A DNA stretch of 64,000 nt from Bacteroidales bacterium (GTDB taxonomy: Bacteria > Bacteroidota > Bacteroidia > Bacteroidales > WCHB1-69). Both the position numbers and the translations under genes were made by a program. This document shows, in pieces, positions 60,203 through 64,000 of the stretch (positions are counted from its first letter, which is position 1; each line of letters opens with the position of its first letter). The notes under the pieces were generated by a model. It searched no databases and had not been told where the DNA came from. It saw only the letters and a program-made list of their open reading frames with translations. The stretch is from positions 27,930-91,929 of the forward strand of contig JAFYAW010000014.1 in NCBI GenBank assembly GCA_017540505.1. Direction: 5' to 3'.

Positions 60203-61585
60203 ATGGGAACATCCACCTTCCGACAACGCATCAAACGGGCCTTTCAAAAGGCGTGGCTGATGGTCCGCCAATACACCCAGCTGCGTGACGACACCGACTA
60301 TGAGGCCACCTTTGAGTCCATCTCCAAGAGTGTGGTTTTCCGGGGGGTGAATGTATGGGTTCTCTTCTTCGCCATCATCGTGGCTTCGGTAGGACTTAAT
60401 GTCAACTCCACGGCCGTCATCATCGGCGCGATGTTGATTTCGCCGCTTATGGGGCCTATCACGGGCATCGGCTTCGCCGTCGGCACCTTTGACGAAGAGC
60501 TGATGCGGAAGTCGCTCAAGAACTTGGCCATCATGGTGTTCATCAGTCTGGTAGCCTCCACACTCTACTTTCTCATCTCGCCTATCAGCGATGCGCGCTC
60601 CGAACTTCTGGCCCGTACGCAGCCCACCATCTTCGACGTCTTCATCGCCTTCTTCGGCGGATTGGCCGGCATTGTGGCCTCCAGCCGGAAGTCGCAGTCC
60701 ATCACCGTCATCTCCGGCGTGGCCATCGCCACCGCCCTCATGCCACCCCTGTGCACGGCGGGCTTTGGCATCGCCACGGGACAAATATGGTATTTCTTCG
60801 GAGCCTTCTATCTTTTCTTCATAAACTCCTTCTTTATCGCCTTGGCCACCTTCCTTGTCGTGCGCCTGCTCCGTTTCCCCGAGGCCCAATACGTGGATGA
60901 ACGGCGGCACCGCAAGGTGAAACGCTTCATCACCGTCCTCACCATCCTCGTCCTCATCCCCAGCATCTATTTGGCCACCGACGTGGTACAAGAGGCGGCC
61001 TTCAACACCCAAAGTATCAAATTCGTGAAGGATTTGCGCTCCAGCGAGCTGTTTCAGAACACACAAATCATCGATGCCGACCGGGAATACCACCACCGCA
61101 GCCAATGCGTCACCCTCTCGTTGATTGGCAAACCCATCAGCAACGAGGATATCGCCAAGCTGCAAGACGTGCTTCACACCCAATACGGGCTGAAAAAGGC
61201 CAATCTGGTTATCAAGCAGACAGGAGAGACCATCGACATCACCAAGCAGAATGAGATCATTGAAGATATTCTGAATAAAAAAGATGCCACTATTGCGAAA
61301 CAGGATTCCACCATCATTGAACTGAGGTCCAAGATCAACGCCATCCAAGATGCCGAGACACTTTCGCAGCAGCTGGCAGAGGAGATCTACGCCCAATATC
61401 CGGCCGTGCAGGAGTTTGCCGTGACCGACATGGTGCAATACAACACCAGATCATTGGAATCCAAGACGGTTGCGGTCGTGTATCTGCAATGGGACAATAA
61501 CAGCCGTCATCAGGCCGATGAGCAGAAGCTGGTAAAATGGCTCAAAGTGCGCATGGGCGTTGACGAGCTCAAAGTGATTCACTAA
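60203..61585 (+). CDS. DUF389 / TIGR00341 family membrane protein
   Basis: 460 residues from the ATG at 60203 ([15 protein letters not shown]); a TTG eight codons upstream is unlikely. The membrane core (about 55-250) has six hydrophobic segments, including [26 protein letters not shown]-type sequence, which is the DUF389 hallmark ([12 protein letters not shown]). After it comes a soluble, partly coiled-coil C-terminal domain (about 260-460) with [23 protein letters not shown]. Function unknown; transport has been suggested for the family. Confidence 0.88.
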   Translation: [460 protein letters not shown]

Positions 61586-61609
61586 TCCGCCCACCATCTC
61601 CCCTTTCGT

Positions 61610-63376
61610 ATGAACCCCGGCAAGCATTTTCTTCCCATCACCAAAAAGGAGCTCGACTATCTCGGATGGGATTATGTGGATGTCATCCTCGTGAGCGGGG
61701 ACGCCTACGTCGATCATCCCTCTTTCGCCGCCGCCGTCATCGGGCGCACGCTGGAGCGCGAGGGCCTGCGTGTGGCCATTCTGCCCCAACCCAACTGGAA
61801 GGATGATTTGCGGGATTTCAGGAAATTGGGGAAACCGCGGCTCTTTTTCGGGGTGACCTCCGGCAATATGGATTCGATGGTGAACCATTACACGGCCAAC
61901 AAGCGCCTGCGCAGCGACGACGCCTACACTGCCGGCGGCAAGGCGGGCTTCCGACCCGACTACGCCACCACGGTTTACAGCCGCATACTCAAGAAGCTGT
62001 TCCCCGACGTGCCCGTGGTCATCGGGGGCATTGAGGCTTCCATGCGCCGCCTCTCGCACTACGACTACTGGAGCGACACGCTCAAGCCCTCCATCCTGAT
62101 CGAGAGCGGTGCCGACGTGCTGGTTTACGGCATGGGCGAGCGTCCCATCACGGCCTTGGCCAAGCTGTTTCAGCAGCCTGACTGGCGCGAACATTTGCCC
62201 GAATGCCGCCAGATAGCCTACCTTGACCATGACATCCGGAAATACGACCCCGAGCAGCCGGTTCTTCTACATTCGTATTCCAACGAGCTGAAAGACAAGC
62301 GTCTCTACGGGGAAAATTTCGTCCTTTTCGAAACGGAATCCAACAAGCGGGAACAGCGGATCCTCATCCAGCCTTACGGACAGGGCCAGAACGTTGTGGT
62401 GCTCCCACCCTACCCCGTGGCCACCGAAGCGGAAATGGACAGTTTCGCCCTTTTCGACCGGATGATGAACCTGCCGCACCCCAAATATCTGAAGCGTGGC
62501 GACGTGCCCGCCTTCGAGATGATCAAGAACTCCATCACCCTGCACCGCGGGTGTTTCGGAGGCTGCAGCTTCTGCGCCATCGCCGCGCACCAGGGCAAAC
62601 AGATCGCCTCCCGCTCCGAAGCATCCATCCTCGCCGAGGTTAAAGACTTGATTTCCAGGCCCTATTTCAAGGGGCATATCAGCGATCTGGGCGGACCCTC
62701 CGCCAACATGTTCCGCATGCAGGGCCAGGACCTAAACCGTTGCCGCAAATGTCCGCGTCCCTCCTGCCTCACGCCCGAAATCTGCCCCAACCTCCAGCTG
62801 GACCACCATCCGCTCATCTCACTCTATCGGAAAGTTCGTGAGATGACAGGCGTGAAGCACGTCACCATCGGCAGCGGCATACGCTACGAGATGCTGCTGA
62901 ACCACGACGCACGGGAAAACGAGCGCAACGGCCAACACAAATATCTGCATGAGATTGTAAAGCATCATGTGTCGGGGCGGCTGAAGGTGGCTCCCGAGCA
63001 CACGGATCCCGAGGTGCTGAAACTGATGCGCAAACCCAGTTTCGACCATTTCTTGGAATTTTTGGAACTTTTCAACGAGGAGAACCGGCGTTGCGGCAAG
63101 AACCAGCAGCTCATTCCCTATCTGATTGGCTCGCATCCCGGATGTACGGTGGAGAAGATGGCTGCCCTGAGCCGTCTCACCCGCCGATGCCACCTCATCA
63201 CCGACCAGGTGCAGGATTTCACCCCCACCCCGATGACCTTCGCCACCGCTATGTACTATTTAGGATATAATCCCTATACCGGCCAGAAAGTCCATGTGGC
63301 CAAAAGCATCGAGGAGCGGAAGAAACAGCGTGACTATTTCTTTGAAAAACGGGACAAACGCTCCCACGGGAACTGA
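61610..63376 (+). CDS. ygiQ: YgiQ family radical SAM protein
   Basis: 588 residues. Radical SAM cysteines in HRGCFGGCSFCAIAAHQG (CX3CX2C, about 314-321). The N-terminal half (VDVILVSGDAYVDHPSFAAAVIGRTLE) is a B12-binding-like alpha/beta fold typical of YgiQ, and the C-terminal DUF3362 tail (about 535-588) is short but present (FTPTPMTFATAMYYLGYNPYTGQKVHVAK). Function not established. Last gene of the hisS unit; the repeat array begins right after. Confidence 0.92.
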   Translation: MNPGKHFLPITKKELDYLGWDYVDVILVSGDAYVDHPSFAAAVIGRTLEREGLRVAILPQPNWKDDLRDFRKLGKPRLFFGVTSGNMDSMVNHYTANKRLRSDDAYTAGGKAGFRPDYATTVYSRILKKLFPDVPVVIGGIEASMRRLSHYDYWSDTLKPSILIESGADVLVYGMGERPITALAKLFQQPDWREHLPECRQIAYLDHDIRKYDPEQPVLLHSYSNELKDKRLYGENFVLFETESNKREQRILIQPYGQGQNVVVLPPYPVATEAEMDSFALFDRMMNLPHPKYLKRGDVPAFEMIKNSITLHRGCFGGCSFCAIAAHQGKQIASRSEASILAEVKDLISRPYFKGHISDLGGPSANMFRMQGQDLNRCRKCPRPSCLTPEICPNLQLDHHPLISLYRKVREMTGVKHVTIGSGIRYEMLLNHDARENERNGQHKYLHEIVKHHVSGRLKVAPEHTDPEVLKLMRKPSFDHFLEFLELFNEENRRCGKNQQLIPYLIGSHPGCTVEKMAALSRLTRRCHLITDQVQDFTPTPMTFATAMYYLGYNPYTGQKVHVAKSIEERKKQRDYFFEKRDKRSHGN

Positions 63377-63382
63377 TACTGT

Positions 63383-63556
63383 ATAGCCAACAGCCGTTAG
63401 CTATTAGCTATTGGCCGTTGGCTATTGGGATTTGGGATTTGGTTTTTAGTTCTTAATTCTTTGATCTTAGTTTTTTAGTCTTTGGTCTTAGTTCCTTAAC
63501 TTCTTAACTACTTAGTTTCTTAACTCTCTAAACTCTAATCTCTATACTCTCAACTC
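63383..63556. repeat. Composite degenerate heptamer/octamer array, second copy
   Basis: Order: heptamers like CCGTTAG/CTATTAG/CTATTGG (63391-63427), GGGATTT heptamers (63427-63441), a run of heptamers ending CTT such as TTGGTCTT (63445-63489), octamers CTTAACTT/CTTAGTTT (63490-63527), then CTCTAAA-type units (63527-63556). It is the same order of sub-arrays as 21772-21915, again between convergent genes. The stop codon of the next minus-strand gene abuts it. Confidence 0.82.
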
Positions 63557-64000
63557 TTACAAGACCGTAATCGTACTCTTTATCACTTTGAAGACGCCGT
63601 CCAGATCCTTGTATTTCAGGATGTACGGATACACCTGGCCGTATTCCACCGGCTTGTCGGTGTTGCCCCTCGTGCCGCACCACCTCAAATACTGTGGGTC
63701 GCCCCTGTAGCTGTATATCAGCTCGCCCGTGCGCGTGAACACCGCAAACTCCACGTACTGGATCAGCTTCCACTGCGGTATTGTGAAGCAGTCGTTGCTG
63801 GCGTTATACTGATTCTGTGGATCTTTCGCCTTCCAGTTGTCTGACGGCGTGATGGCGTTCGCCAGGTTCATGAACGGCTTGCACGTCGGAATCACAATCG
63901 TCCCGCTCGCCAGGCACGAATCCCGCTTGTTCATCACCGTCACCGAGTACGTCCCCGCCCGAACCACATTCAGCAGGCTGTCCTGGGAACCGTCACTCCA
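63557..64000 (-). CDS. C-terminal part of a T9SS type B (gliding-motility-associated) protein
   Basis: 148 codons, open to the right window edge, so the start is outside. RAGTYSVTVMNKRDSCLASGTIVI is the end of a repeated surface domain (SprB/PKD-like). Then comes the type B sorting domain: NLANAITPSDNWKAKDPQNQYN..., VEFAVFTRTGELIYSYRGDPQ, YGQVYPYILKYKDLDG and a final strand IKSTITVL. Such domains direct export through the type IX system and attachment to the cell surface. Confidence 0.88.
   Translation of the reverse strand, partial: WSDGSQDSLLNVVRAGTYSVTVMNKRDSCLASGTIVIPTCKPFMNLANAITPSDNWKAKDPQNQYNASNDCFTIPQWKLIQYVEFAVFTRTGELIYSYRGDPQYLRWCGTRGNTDKPVEYGQVYPYILKYKDLDGVFKVIKSTITVL

Noticed and set aside
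59996-61438. A 480-codon open frame antisense to hisS and the DUF389 gene
   Set aside because: It spans two real genes and their junction, has shadow-type composition (G, H and D rich), and no start context or known motif.

Overview
The window reads as a chromosomal segment of a Bacteroidota bacterium, most likely of the order Bacteroidales. Three things point there. Many genes have the Bacteroidota promoter -7 element TAnnTTTG 10-95 bases before the start codon. Several exported proteins carry type IX secretion (T9SS) sorting domains. Typical families occur: FISUMP, DUF4831, LptE with a sigma-54 activator, and KdsC next to ClpC. I cannot name the genus.

Layout. 1-12.6 kb is housekeeping and proteostasis: gyrA (cut by the window edge), clpC, kdsC, a TerB/J-domain protein, the clpX-clpP-tig cluster, then secG, a TPR protein, lptE and a sigma-54 activator. 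12.7-22.6 kb holds envelope and peptide-processing genes (DUF4831, radical SAM, pepD, argS, an M48 protease) and a phosphopantetheinyl transferase. 22.6-29.3 kb is an insertion hotspot at the 3' end of comM (yifB). Two decayed extra copies of the comM 3' end punctuate cargo: a frameshifted ORF6N gene, a FISUMP protein with a 1050-bp internal duplication, a four-helix-bundle gene flanked by inverted heptamer arrays, and a HigBA-like toxin-antitoxin pair. 29.6-35.6 kb holds nth, tRNA-His, a C10 protease with a T9SS tail, vsr and small metabolic or membrane genes.

35.6-46.6 kb is an AT-rich, tightly packed minus-strand defence operon. Its order is: cytosine-5 DNA methyltransferase; a 993-residue protein with two GHKL ATPase modules (a MutL/MORC-like one and a histidine-kinase-like one); a receiver-like protein; McrB; a DUF1016/YhcG nuclease; and a DUF2357 McrC-like nuclease. 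The joining of phosphorelay-like parts to a methylase and an McrBC-type machine is the most interesting content. vsr lies 3 kb beyond the last nuclease gene, coupled to an isomerase-like gene.

46.7-64 kb returns to core genome: two T9SS cargo proteins, a HicB-like orphan, an SDR/zinc-ribbon fusion, a CNNM transporter, murG, folD, ffh, an MNT antitoxin whose HepT partner survives only as a 116-bp deletion scar, kbl, hisS, DUF389 and ygiQ. Intergenic spaces repeatedly hold degenerate arrays of 7- or 8-base units. Two of these arrays, about 41.6 kb apart, have the same order of sub-arrays. I saw no CRISPR array, rRNA, integrase, transposase or prophage structural gene.
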